NCBI RefSeq assembly: GCF_010389155.1
Contig: NC_057765.1
Span: forward strand, 6,448,001-6,512,000
Source of the DNA: Erigeron canadensis
Lineage: Eukaryota > Streptophyta > Magnoliopsida > Asterales > Asteraceae
Reading direction: 5' to 3'
Length of the DNA: 64,000 bases
In this document: in pieces, positions 46,445 through 57,381 of the stretch
Position numbering within the stretch: the stretch's first letter is position 1
How the letters are laid out: each line of letters begins with the position of its first letter
Position numbers and translations under genes: made by a program
Notes under the pieces: model-generated
What the model was told of the DNA's origin: nothing
The model's database searches: none
Seen by the model: only the letters and a program-made list of their open reading frames with translations

Positions 46445-47285
46445 GTGAGCTAAGTTATATCCAATTTTCCTTACCGAAAAGCTAGAAATACACAATATAT
46501 TTAGGGTAGAATTTATAGTTTATATTTTTTTAAGAATAAAAATACCTATAAATTAGTAACAGATAAATATATATTTGCTCATAGATATTCTCTATTTTAT
46601 GAATAGATTAAAGTATAAATTAAATCGATTCAATTTATATGAAAGCTAACTTTTAGGCGCTAGCCAATATCACTTTTGTTGACGACTATCACCCTAAATG
46701 CATATGTCAATTGAGGTTTATTTTTTATATATATTTAATAAAATTCTAATATTAATATTTTACATGAATAGCTTGTGGTGCATATGGGGCTTATATGGAA
46801 GTGTATCAAAACCATCTCGAAGTAAAAACTAATGACTTGATTTCGTTAGATGAGGGTTTTTGTGTCTTAAAAGATAATAATTGGCATTACATTTTTTACC
46901 CTTGTGTTTATCACTGTTCAAGTTCCAAGATTTATTAAAGAATGAGTTGTGGGTAGTTTTTAATTGTATTTGTATTGTAGGAGGAGACACATCACTGCTG
47001 CTTTCTACGGATTTTGAACCCCAATACTTCGACGATGTGTGAGGAGGTTAAAATGTAAGAGGACCTTATCTCTACCTAAGTAAATAGAGTGCTTCCATAT
47101 TGTTACCTAATCATTCTAGTTCATTATACATGCTTAGTTAAATAATCAAATATTAATAATAACATATCTATTTTTCTAATTAATAAATTAATATTATTTA
47201 TTTATCTACTAAGTCTAATCTAATCAAATGCAGTTTAAAGTTAAAACAACAAGAAACATTATGTTTCAGCATTATGACTTTAAGT
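46445..47285. other. No gene seen
   Basis: AT-rich sequence without recognisable features. Confidence 0.4.
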
Positions 47286-47293
47286 AAAGCGAT

Positions 47294-47804
47294 TAGGGGT
47301 GTTCATTCGATCGGATTTTGGGGGAAGAAAGTTATTCGGTTTTGGTTATTCGTTTTTTTTAGAATTAGTATACCACCTAAAATAAAGTTCGAGTTATTTT
47401 GTCGGGTTTTAGATTACCCAAATAAAAAACGTTTTCAACTTTAAGTTTAATATACTTGAATAATCATGTGATCCAAATGTGAATGTACACCATTTTATTT
47501 ATTGTGTGATGTTATTACGAATAACTACGTACTTTTAGATTTTTATGATTAACGTATTTTAATAATTAGAGTTCCATTTATGTCATTTAGATTATGTTTT
47601 TATACTTTTTATTAAACATTAGATGGTTAATTTTTCGGTTGGGCCCCATCTGAAACTTTCTAAACCAAAACTAAACCGTTTAACGAATTCTTTATTCGGT
47701 TTCAACCAAACACCAAACCGAATCTGAATAACCCAATTCCAATAGTACAAACGTAAAATGAATTGAGTAGGCTATTCGGTTAATCCAAATAATGAACACC
47801 CCTA
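47294..47804. mobile_element. hAT MITE, 511 bp, with 8-bp TSD
   Basis: The ends TAGGGGTGTTCATT and AATGAACACCCCTA are perfect 14-bp inverted repeats. The flanks AAAGCGAT (47286-47293) and AAAGGGAT (47805-47812) match at 7 of 8. TTCGGTT/AACCGAA motifs are inverted in the interior. No coding capacity. Confidence 0.85.
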
Positions 47805-47812
47805 AAAGGGAT

Positions 47813-49139
47813 GTCATTACCATTACCGAAGGAAATATTAGATTTTGACTAATATTTTTTATGATATATACATGTCTCTTACTATTATGTTATCATTGGA
47901 GAGACCACATACATCAGTTAGAAAATGTCCTAAGTTTATATTCTTTACACAAAAAATACGTTTGCAAGTTTTCAATATTCTACATAGACATCAATATACA
48001 CGGAACTCCAATATTTTTTATTTTTATTTTTTTAACACCTAGAGAGATATTTTATTGTTTGAATTCAATTGATATTTACCTAGCTAGCTTTAACAGAAAC
48101 TATGTTCATACAGATTGCTAGTTATCTTAATACGTACGAACACATATAAAGATTTATTTCTTATGTATAGTTCATAAAGGATATGTAAGGGAAAAAAAAG
48201 AGTACATTAAAAAAAACGTGAACAATATATATAATTTCAAAACTATCAACTATGCCGACAAATGATGATGGTTCAGTCGTGGATGTTGAGCCATGAAACT
48301 TACGTACGTGATTCTTAATTATCATGGTAGTGTATGGTCTTCGTTACTAATTAGAAATTGAGCTTAATGGCCATAAAAGGGTCAGATAAGCCCGATATGC
48401 TTATATATGATGGTGTTAATTGTTCAAACAAAATTGGAAAAAAAAAAAAAATTAAGTTTATAAGTGAATTTAAGTAAAAATAATTTAATTGTTAAAAAAA
48501 AAATTGGAAAAGTAATATCTGTCATGAGTGAATTTAAGTTTATAAGTGGAAGTAGATCTAATTGTCGTTTAGAAAAAAATTTTTTTTGTCAATTCCAATA
48601 GTCTAGCTTGTCTACAAAGTGTGGACAGGGAAACAAAAATCACCAGAGACTTAAAGATATGAAGGACAAAGAGATTTTGACCCATAAAGTCATAAACCTC
48701 TGCACACAAGAAGTAGAAGCTAGAAGAAAAATGGACAATTTTGAGTTTTTAACAAAATGCCCAAAGTCCCAAACACAAGAAAATGCGGAAATGGACACAC
48801 ATCCAGTCAATATAGGACTATAGGCAGCCCAGAACAACACGCGGTTGACTCAACGGTGTGACGATTCCGGTGTTCTCTAGCCATGAAGAGTCATGTTTTT
48901 TTTTTTTTTCTTTTTTCTTTTAACAACAAAAATGAGTCAAGTTTGTTAATTTAATAGAAGTAAAATGATGTTTTAATTTTCTTTGTAAAGAATGTTATGC
49001 TAATTATAAATAATGTAGAATTTGGAAAACACAATGAAGCGGAACCAGGATCGAATGTTACCCATAAAACAAAAAAGTTTCAGTGGCGCACCTTATTGTA
49101 TCGACGTAAAGTAATGATAGCGTCTAGATAGTTACGATT
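47813..49139. other. No confident gene
   Basis: An A/T-rich region with a local duplication of AAGTGAATTTAAGT around 48460-48550, homopolymer runs and unrecognised short frames. Confidence 0.4.
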
Positions 49140-49791
49140 TTTATCAATTACTTGGTAAGTCCCAAGTTTGAAGGATATGTAATTAACAACTAATGTAAAT
49201 TGCTCTAAGAACAAATAACAAAGTAAATAAGTTTAATCATATGTATTATTGATTAAACAGTGAATAGATGGCCGATTTAAAGAAGAAGGAAAAGAGAAAA
49301 CATTGTTAAGTTTTTGATACATTAAAAACTTAACAATTATACAATGATGTAAAACACACACTAAGTGTAGATTGTGGAACACACCAACAAGGGTGCGACT
49401 AGGTTAAGTGATGACTTATATAGGGTAAGAGAACGCATCACATCACAACCCAATAGATGTTGACACATGAAAGGTTGTCAACCATCCATTGGTGTGTAAG
49501 ACTGATCTGCAGGACTCTCTATCTTCATCTTGTTTGTTTCCAAATCGGGTATGAAAAAAGAGAAACACCTTAGTACCATTTTGGTACAAGGTCACATGTC
49601 TTCATACTGCTTTATCAACACGTGTCATTGGGGACTAGTCTTCTTATCTTCATTTTCCCGCCTATATTTGACTTAAAAATCTTGGTGTTGAGTCATTGAA
49701 CTTATCCTTAACTCGAAAATAATTGATGGTCGCTGAGCAGTCGCTCACAAAATTCAGCGCTGAGTCTCCTAAGCGAATCCATGACTCAACA
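49140..49791 (-). mobile_element. Diverged LTR of the Sirevirus-like family
   Basis: On the minus strand it starts TGTTGAGTCATGGATTCGC at 49791. It shares the order of landmarks with the 51-kb LTR (GTGTCAACATCTATTGGG, GGTGTGTTCCAC and GTTAAGTTTTTAATG in minus reading). The distal end is diverged and lacks the CACAAGTAGTGCATTCGTG terminus, so the left boundary is approximate. No internal sequence adjoins it. Confidence 0.65.
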
Positions 49792-51431
49792 TATTTACCT
49801 TTTTTCTATTTTTAACTAGTTTAAAGAGTTTTTTGCACAGTTGATCTTATTCATTTTACATTATTTTGATAAGAAAATCTTTTGAAAGTTTAAAGTTAGA
49901 TTGGCCGGTACTCCATATTTGGTTGACCCGTAACATTAATAAAAAATATATTTATTTTTAAAAAAAGTTATACTACAAAAATTTAATGGACGCATAGCCC
50001 AGACTACCTCTCATTTGTATTTAGTTCCGCTAGTAAAATACAACCTAGCCGGTTGAATAATGAGGTTTGTTCTTTCAAAAGCGGATTCTAGCTCGTCTTG
50101 GTTGACGCATGTTCTAGTGTTTTTTTAGAGAATCTACTCTAATTGCAGGCTCAATTAAGATAATATAATCTACACTAAGTTCTCTCACCCTTATATGATG
50201 AGTTAGAGATATTCGAAACGCGAAACATATGTAAAGTTAAGAAATAGGCTAGACCAGGTTGCGAAATCCAAATAAAAAAATAAAAAAATCAAGGTTCATT
50301 AAGTAATTAGACACTAGTTTTATTTTAGTTTAAGGAATAAAAAAAGTTGATTGAATAAGTGATATATGTACAATGTGAGCCATGGGCCAAGGGCAGAGAT
50401 ATATATAAGACCAGACAGTTCGCGTATTCTCACAAATTATTCAAAATCCACTCCATCTGAGTCGAGCCGAGCCTCAAAATAGCCTACTCGAAAATCTCGT
50501 GAGCTTAAATGAGTGTGTTCTTACTTACAACTTTACGCTTATAATTATAAATTTTTACATAATTACTATTTTATCGAGTCGAGTTTGAAATTGTCAAGCT
50601 TATATGACAAATTTAATTTAACCTTAGTTTAATACTTACACGAGTCGAGCTCAAAAGTGTCAATTCATCATCACTAGCGTGTTGTATGAGTTAGTGGGTC
50701 AGACCTCATGAAGCACGATGCATGAGTCCAATTGAGGGTTAGTTGTTGTAACACCGTAAATCATTCCTCCGCTCTTATAAACAAAAGTGATCTTCGGGAT
50801 TACATGTGACGAAGAAATATAAGAACATTGTCCAAGCAATATGTTTCAATTACTGATGGGTTCTCTGGAGGTAAAGGAATAACGTGGCCTTTAAATTAAG
50901 GAAACAACTCCCCTAGTATAGACATTTTTCATGTTGTAGTTTCTTTTTCTTATTTTTGAATTAATTGTCGTAGTAAAAAGGATAGTTTAGTATATGTGGT
51001 CACTTTGCTAAATTTGCCGTAATTATATGATGTAATTTTGGTATTTTTCGATTTTTCGTCGAAAATCATTAATATAATTGCTGTTAAAAAATATATATAT
51101 ATATATGGAGCATACCTACATGACAAAACACTTTTTGGGGCTATAATTAGTGCACAAGATCCCATGAAAGCTAAGGTTAAGCATTTTGATCATGAGTAGT
51201 TGTAGCATTATATATAGTCCTTGTGGGTCCACAAATGAAAATTATAAACGATCATTAGGCTGAGTGCGACAAGTAATTTCTGAGAAATGCATTTTCTTGT
51301 AAAGATATGATTAACATAAAATCTTCTAAATATTCTACTATCTAAAGTGTTTACATAACATATTTAACAAATTATGAGCAAAGAAATTGAAAACAATTTT
51401 AATTGACAAAAATAAGATCAAAGTACAATAT
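49792..51431. other. No gene seen
   Basis: AT-rich spacer with a short (AT)n tract near 51089. It ends at the large retrotransposon. Confidence 0.4.
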
Positions 51432-52099
51432 TGATGGTCCACGAATGCACTACTTGTGTTTGATTTACTAACTTAAAATGTAAATATGAAATAACAAGAA
51501 TAGAGACGAGAAGTAAAGAAATTAGTTTAGTTATATGTATTTCAAACTAAACGATGAAATCATGGATGGTTGTGTTACAACAATAGTAAACAAAAAGGAA
51601 AAGAGTTGTTAAGTTTTTGAACACACAAAAACTTAACAAATAAGCAAAGAGAATAAAGTAAAGAATATGGAACACACCAACAAAACTCGTGGCTAGGTCA
51701 AGTGATTCCTTTTATAGGCAGATAAGGAATCACATGACAACCCTAGTAGATGTTGACACATGAAGGTTGTCAACTTTTTATTGGTAGATCATTCAGATCT
51801 GCAGAGGTCTCTTTCCTTCATCTTGTTTGTTTCCAAAAATGGTATGAAAGAGAGACTCCATTGCACAGACATAGTACAAGATCACATGGCTTCATCTTGA
51901 TCTTGCAACACGTGTCCTTGGGACCATCCTTCTTATCTTCAATTTCCCGCTCATATTTGACTTACAAATACTGGACGGTGAGTCATCGAACATATCCTTT
52001 AGACTTGAAGATAGATCGTGCTTGCAGATGCAGGCGCTCGTTGAGAGCTCGCTGAATGAGTCACTCGCTGAGTATCTTCAGCGAATCCATAACTCAACA
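51432..52099 (-). mobile_element. 3' LTR (668 bp) of the large element
   Basis: In minus reading it starts TGTTGAGTTATGGATTCGC and ends GTGCATTCGTGGACCATCA. A TATAAAAGG box lies near 51710. It is preceded by the polypurine tract and matches the visible 5' LTR (63885-64000). Confidence 0.9.
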
Positions 52100-52113
52100 A
52101 TCTCCCCCTATTC
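52100..52113 (-). other. Polypurine tract
   Basis: GAATAGGGGGAGAT (minus strand) directly precedes the 3' LTR. Reverse transcription uses such a tract to prime plus-strand DNA. Confidence 0.85.
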
Positions 52114-52243
52114 GCTGAGGAGACTTAGCTGAGTAGAAGATTTGCACTAATAATTATTTGACAAGAGATCTTTGGTATAATGCTGATTTTATATATATGA
52201 CAAACATGTTACAAGATATCAACATTACAATTTTACAAGCAAT

Positions 52244-54377
52244 CTATTCCCACATGCATTCTTCCTTAGCCTTGATTAATTCAGCTTCATTTTGTCTTTC
52301 TGGCTTCAGCAGTTCTCTATCAATCAACTTCACAAACTCTTGATTGTTAGAGGACTTGATGCAATATTTCCTAATCTTTACCAGAAATGCCGAAGAAGCA
52401 ATGCTAATTTCATTTGTTCGAAAAAATAGTTCATGACCATGAACATTACAGAAACATAAACCTCCCAGATTTTCATCATACTCTCCATCAACGAAAAGAG
52501 TTCTTAATGGCATTTTCAAGTTGAGAAGTGGCTCTTCTTCAATGTTTGCTTTTGGGACAGCTCTGAGAATAGAGGGGAGCTGAGAGACTGCTTGACCAGC
52601 AGCTGTCCTTTTGGTGCCACTTCTTGGTTGCTGTGGAGGAGGAGGAGGATAAGGATGTCTGGCAGAGCTGAGCAGGGAATCTTTCACTTTGTATTTTCGT
52701 TCTTTGCTTCTGATGTCTTTGATTTGCTCTCCAGCCATCTTGAGCAGAGGATCATATTGTGATGTTTTCTTGTCTTTGATCAGCTTGAAGATCTCAAACC
52801 ACTCAGTTGGCCCAAGTGTAGTAGGTTTGACATTCTTTAGATTGTACAACTTGGGCATCCCTCTCCTCTGAATACTTAAGTTCATACCTTGCTGAGTGAG
52901 AGTAGGAGTTACCTTGAGAATTTCTTCTTCTCTTTGTCTGATCTCTCTTGACTTGAGGTAAGCTGCCTGACTCTCCTCTTAAGGTTTTAGCTATCTTAGC
53001 AAAAAATTGCTCCTCATTCCTTTTGAGAGCTGCCAACCCTAACCTACTCGTTTCTTCATCAGCACCTTTTAATTCCTCACTGACAACCTGCTTACTGATG
53101 AACTTAGCTAAAAGTTCTTCTTCTTTCTTTTTGCTTAGTATTTCATGTTGAAGAACAATTTCTTCTGGAGAAAGATCAGTAGAAGCAGTTGTTGATTTTG
53201 GAAAGGCTCCAAACATCAATTTTTCTTGTTGACGAGGTTTGGGTGGCTTGCATTGAGAAACCATGACTGCTTTACCTTTGTCAGCAAATCTCTTTTCAAG
53301 AGCAGCATGGAACTCAGGAGTTGGTTTGAAGGAGGATACATTTATTGGCCTTGCTGGAACAACCTCAGCAGGCTTTGACACAACTTTAGTAAGACCAGCT
53401 GGCACCTCCTCAACTGTCTCCTTAGCAGCTTCTTTATTTCCTTGCTCCCCCTCAACGTCAGCTGCCGGTCCATCAACCTTATCAGCTTCATCATTTTGAC
53501 TTTCTTTTGTTTCCTCCCCCTCAACATTTGCTTCAACTTCAATACTTTGGGAACTAAGGGGAGCATTTTCAACCTGGACTTCCTGAACTTTGTTTGTTGG
53601 GACCTCCTCAACTCTTTTCTCCCCCTTGGAAGCAGCGGAGGTATCAGCAGCTTCCGTTTTAGTTTTAAGGAGGCCTAACATCTCATGCATCATACCTTTC
53701 AGTTCACCAACTTCTTTTTCAAGTTTGGAAGTTCGATCATCAAAAGTGGCAGCAGAAGAAGATTGTGGTTTGAGAGAAGAAATTTCTTGGGTGAGAGTGG
53801 TGAGAAAATCATCTTGGTGCTTGAAAAAAGTGGAGACGGTATGATTTAGTTGATTTAGATGGGCGGTGAAGAGAATGTTTGATTGAGAGAGTTGATGGAG
53901 CGAAGAGACAAGACCAGGAACTTCAGTGGCCAAGTTGGATTTTAGAAACTCATTCTTTAATTTTTCAAGAGATGTTGAGATAGAAGAGTTTGAAGTGCTA
54001 ACCCGTTTCATGCTGGCATCAAGTAAAGTTTGATTTTGACGAAGAAGGCGCTCATGAGTTAGCTCGCTTGCACGATGAGCGTTCTTGATGCCAAATATGT
54101 TGTCTTTAAGTTCAGCTAGCTCATCCTGCAAAGTATCATTCCCAGCGACCAACTCACCAAACTTCGCCCATGCTCCCAGGTTTAGCTCAGCCACTTTGTC
54201 AACCAACCATGCATATAAGTAGCCATGTCTATTTCCTTGACTTTGGCAAACTTGCACCCTTCTTAAGATTTCTTGCAACTGGTATGTTTCGACATAATCC
54301 AAACCAGGCAAGTTGATAGCTGTGAAGGCAGTAGTCGCTTTTTGTGGAGAAGGAACTTTCAAGTTCTTTAGCGACAC
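52244..54377 (-). pseudogene. Second part of the post-pol ORF (coiled-coil, acidic), one frameshift
   Basis: It begins at GTG 54377, in the same frame as the preceding 657-codon ORF and separated from it only by TAA CTA. About 480 meaningful codons contain probable coiled coils (SLEKLKNEFLKSNLATE, SKLEKEVGELKGMMHEM), an acidic Glu/Val-rich stretch with VEGE repeats, and a Lys/Glu helix (LSKKKEEELLAKFISKQ). A frameshift near 52930 moves the reading to a 213-codon frame (52885-52244). That frame contains QREEEILKVTPTLTQQG just before it, then VKPTTLGPTEWFEI, a proline run, and a C-terminal block (CNVHGHELFFRTNEIS). No transmembrane segment or signal peptide is evident. The function is unknown. 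Relatives of its middle and tail are at 26.7-28.9 kb. Confidence 0.75.
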
Positions 54378-54380
54378 TAG

Positions 54381-56354
54381 TTATTTGCTACAAGGAAGGC
54401 CAAAGAAATCAGGATGATGTAGTGGTGGCACTTCCATGATTATTTCATCGTCCAACTCCTCAGCTTCAACATATACTGCTGGCTTCATTTTCACAATTTT
54501 GCACATCATAATTCTTTTTTGAAGCTCAGCATCATCTAATTTGAGTTCAAACTCTCCAAAGTGACCATCAAGCTCAAACTTAGCAGTGGGCTTTGGAGAG
54601 AATCTTGGAGGAGGGGGCATGTCATCAAGAGACTCTAGGACATCGTCAAAATGATTGGGAGAGGAGATAAGCACATATCCCAAGTCTTCAGCCAAAAAAC
54701 CACTAACAACATCTTCCTCACTTTCTTCAGCTGCATCGAGTGTGATTTCAGCATCATCATTTAATGGGTCAAACTCACTGCCAACTTCTTCGTCTGTAAG
54801 ATTACCAAAAATATATGTCTCGGTCCCTGCAAAAGCAGTTTCCAAGACAGAAGTAGATGGAGGGTTAAGGGAACCTGGTGCCTCAACCTCAGTGTGTTGT
54901 ACCACCAAGATATCATCGGCCGTAGAGGGTGTTGACTCTAGTATCACTTGTGATCTGGCTGCTGTCAACGACTCAGAAGGTATTTGAGAAGAAGGGGGAA
55001 TATTTATTTGGGGTGGAGTTGGACTCTGACCTCTAGTGGGTTGGGGTGACCCAATTTCTTCACCAACCTCTCTTACAGAAATTTGAGGTGGCTGCCTGCT
55101 GCTCCCATTTAACTCGTCAACAGCCTGTTGGGAGGCTGCTGATGGGGTGGCTTGGGTACTAGTGTCCTTGGGAGTAGAGAACATCCTAACCTTTGGTTTG
55201 CCCTTTGAATTACTTCGCTTTCGTTTTGGGACGACAGCGGAGGGTGAAGATTGAATATCTTGAGTTGGGGATGCTACCTTAGATTTTCTTTTGGCTTGTT
55301 TGGAGGCTTTGGAGGTCCCTGGGGGGTTTTCCAGCAAACCAGCCTCCGAAGGCATTTCGGCATCCACAACGACCGTATCAGCCACTTCATCAGAAAGAAG
55401 TGCTACCTCCCAGTCGCTGTCTTTGGGGTATAGAGAAGAGTTTAAAGAAAATAATACCTCTTTCATGTGTGAGGTGAGCCTTGCAATAAGATGTTCAGCT
55501 GGCTGCTTGTATATGTTGTTCCCAACCCTTGCAATTGGGATTGTTGAAGCGTCTGGCAGCGAATAAGCATCACCAAGTGCTTCCTTGAAAATCACAGAAA
55601 ATAATCTAACAAAAGGCACTGTATGTGACCTATTGTTCATGGAAATCTTGTTCTTCATGTCATTGAAGATCAACAGCCCAAAATCAACAAACCTCCCTTC
55701 TGCAAGAGCATGAATCATAGGCATAGAAGTAGTGGATGCCTGATTGTAAGACCCGGAATTTCCACCCATACACTGAATTACATGCGTAAAAAGAACTCTC
55801 CAGATCCCTGGAAGATTTTGCTTAAGAGGATTGCTGGGGATCGTGGATGGAGGGTTCTTTAGATTATATTTAAACCTAATTGACGGCAACCATGCTTTCC
55901 ATTCACTTTCAGTAGCAGGCTCCACAAAGTTATTTTCACTGGTTTCTTGAGGAAACCCAAAAGTTTGGCGAAGGGACGCCAGAGTGATGGTGATGGTTTT
56001 CGTCCATTCCCTAACTGTACCACTGATGGACTTAGTTTCATCATTATAATTACAAGTCCACCAGAATTCTCTAAGAAGATGCATAAAGATCTTCTCAGGA
56101 TCAGCCATAATACATCGACTGGCGGGGGATGCATGGATGAAATCCAGCATTGGCTTATATCCTTTTGTACCTTTTGGTACGTCAGACGAGCCGAGATGAT
56201 TGTTAGGTTTAACAACCATCTCTGATGCAATAAAAGAGATTTTAGAAGATTTAATGATATTAGGAGAGGGAGAATAAGTAGAAGAATTCAAGTACGATTT
56301 TGGAGTTTGTTGAGTGGCGGCGGAAGCGGATGGAGTTTCAGATGAAGATGCCAT
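54381..56354 (-). CDS. First part of the post-pol ORF of the large copia element (657 aa, unknown function)
   Basis: An uninterrupted 657-codon frame starts MASSSETPSASAATQQTPKS. Residues about 60-330 look like a folded domain (CIMADPEKIFMHLLREFWW, SGTVREWTKTITITLASLR, GIWRVLFTHVIQCMGG, FGLLIFNDMKNKI, PAEHLIARLTSHMKEVLFSL). The second half is Ser/Pro/Glu-rich and probably disordered, ending FFGLPCSK. It lies after pol and before the PPT, where Sireviruses carry their extra ORF. I see no transmembrane segment, so the label envelope-like is not supported by sequence. It sits about 155 bases downstream of a TATA-like box. I do not recognise its fold and assign no function. Confidence 0.75.
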   Translation of the reverse strand: MASSSETPSASAATQQTPKSYLNSSTYSPSPNIIKSSKISFIASEMVVKPNNHLGSSDVPKGTKGYKPMLDFIHASPASRCIMADPEKIFMHLLREFWWTCNYNDETKSISGTVREWTKTITITLASLRQTFGFPQETSENNFVEPATESEWKAWLPSIRFKYNLKNPPSTIPSNPLKQNLPGIWRVLFTHVIQCMGGNSGSYNQASTTSMPMIHALAEGRFVDFGLLIFNDMKNKISMNNRSHTVPFVRLFSVIFKEALGDAYSLPDASTIPIARVGNNIYKQPAEHLIARLTSHMKEVLFSLNSSLYPKDSDWEVALLSDEVADTVVVDAEMPSEAGLLENPPGTSKASKQAKRKSKVASPTQDIQSSPSAVVPKRKRSNSKGKPKVRMFSTPKDTSTQATPSAASQQAVDELNGSSRQPPQISVREVGEEIGSPQPTRGQSPTPPQINIPPSSQIPSESLTAARSQVILESTPSTADDILVVQHTEVEAPGSLNPPSTSVLETAFAGTETYIFGNLTDEEVGSEFDPLNDDAEITLDAAEESEEDVVSGFLAEDLGYVLISSPNHFDDVLESLDDMPPPPRFSPKPTAKFELDGHFGEFELKLDDAELQKRIMMCKIVKMKPAVYVEAEELDDEIIMEVPPLHHPDFFGLPCSK

Positions 56355-56510
56355 TTTTGATGTTTGGTAAGGAGATTTGAAGATGTAAAGAACAAAGGAA
56401 GTAGAAAATAAGATTTAGAGGAGATAACCAGTTTGAGAGATTTTAAGAGATTAGAGAGAAGATGAATAGTTGAAAGAAAGCGTGAAAATGAAAATATGAG
56501 TATGAATTTG

Positions 56511-56545
56511 TATATATAGGGTATGGTGAAGGAATATGATTGGTC
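56511..56545 (-). promoter_or_regulatory. CCAAT and TATA motifs upstream of the post-pol ORF
   Basis: On the minus strand GACCAAT (56545-56539) is followed after about 20 bases by CTATATATA (56519-56511) and about 155 bases later by the ATG at 56354. A GA-rich tract (56569-56582) lies just upstream, and the interval before the ATG is CT-rich, as in plant 5' leaders. This could let the extra ORF be transcribed separately. The activity is inferred. Confidence 0.5.
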
Positions 56546-56614
56546 AAATGAAAGGACAAAGAAGTTTTCTCTCTCTCTCTCCTCATTTTCAACATGTACA
56601 GTTGTTTTTAACAA

Positions 56615-57024
56615 CTGTAAAAATATATATATATAAAACTTTGTGAGTAACGTTTAAAAAAAAAATTTACAACTACTTGAGAGTGCACCGTATGCGTCTG
56701 ACAGGGCCAGACCGTCAGAGGCACAGTCACAGTCTCAAGTGGACAGGTGACGTACTCAAGTAAACAAGTGGGTAACCTTTTCTTGTAAAGTATATATCAT
56801 ATGGCTCAAAAGACTGCCACGTTGCCAACATAGTTACATCCGAAATAGTTAGTTTTAGATCTAATCCTATGTTTTATTTAATATGTTAAAATCCAACAAC
56901 TATTATTTTAATAGATCATGCCTCAGCAAACACATTGATAAGGACACGTTTTCTATTAGATGTCAGCGAGCATATGACACACATATGGTCGCTGAGATAC
57001 AATTTTTGGCAAATTGTCCGCCAT
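56615..57024. other. Non-coding interval between pol and the extra ORF
   Basis: No frame or repeat is evident apart from the adjoining 106-bp array and the promoter-like motifs. Confidence 0.4.
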
Positions 57025-57320
57025 CAACGGATTTTATAAGTCTTTACCATTAGCTGTTTGCTGATGGACTAGATGGAAACTTTTGGCTTTCCATTGCCTT
57101 TATTTTGCTTTTTCCCAAAGCAACAGGGATCAACGGATTTTAGAAGTCTTTACCAATAACCGTTTGCTATTGGACTAGATGGAAACTTTTGGCTTTCCAT
57201 TGCCTTTATTTTGCTTTTTCCCAAAGCAACAAGGATTAACGGATTTTAGAAGTCTTTACCAATAACCGTTTGCTATTGGACTAGATGGAAACTTTTGGCT
57301 TTCCATTGCCTTTATTTTGT
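57025..57320 (-). repeat. 106-bp tandem repeat (about 2.8 units) after pol
   Basis: Units begin at 57025, 57131 and 57237 (plus-strand CAACGGATTTTA or TAACGGATTTTA). Each contains ACTAGATGGAAACTTTTGGC and CCCAAAGCAAC; the last is incomplete. Units 2 and 3 are nearly identical, unit 1 more diverged. Confidence 0.92.
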
Positions 57321-57381
57321 TTAGCAAGCAAGACATACGTAAACTTGCTGACAAAATCTTAGCTTACAAATGATATGTAAG

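Noticed and set aside
48608..48840. Small overlapping frames on both strands
   Set aside because: No family resemblance; the overlap indicates chance openness.
54381..56354. Envelope glycoprotein assignment for the extra ORF
   Set aside because: No signal peptide, transmembrane segment or cysteine/glycosylation pattern supports an envelope role; position alone is insufficient.
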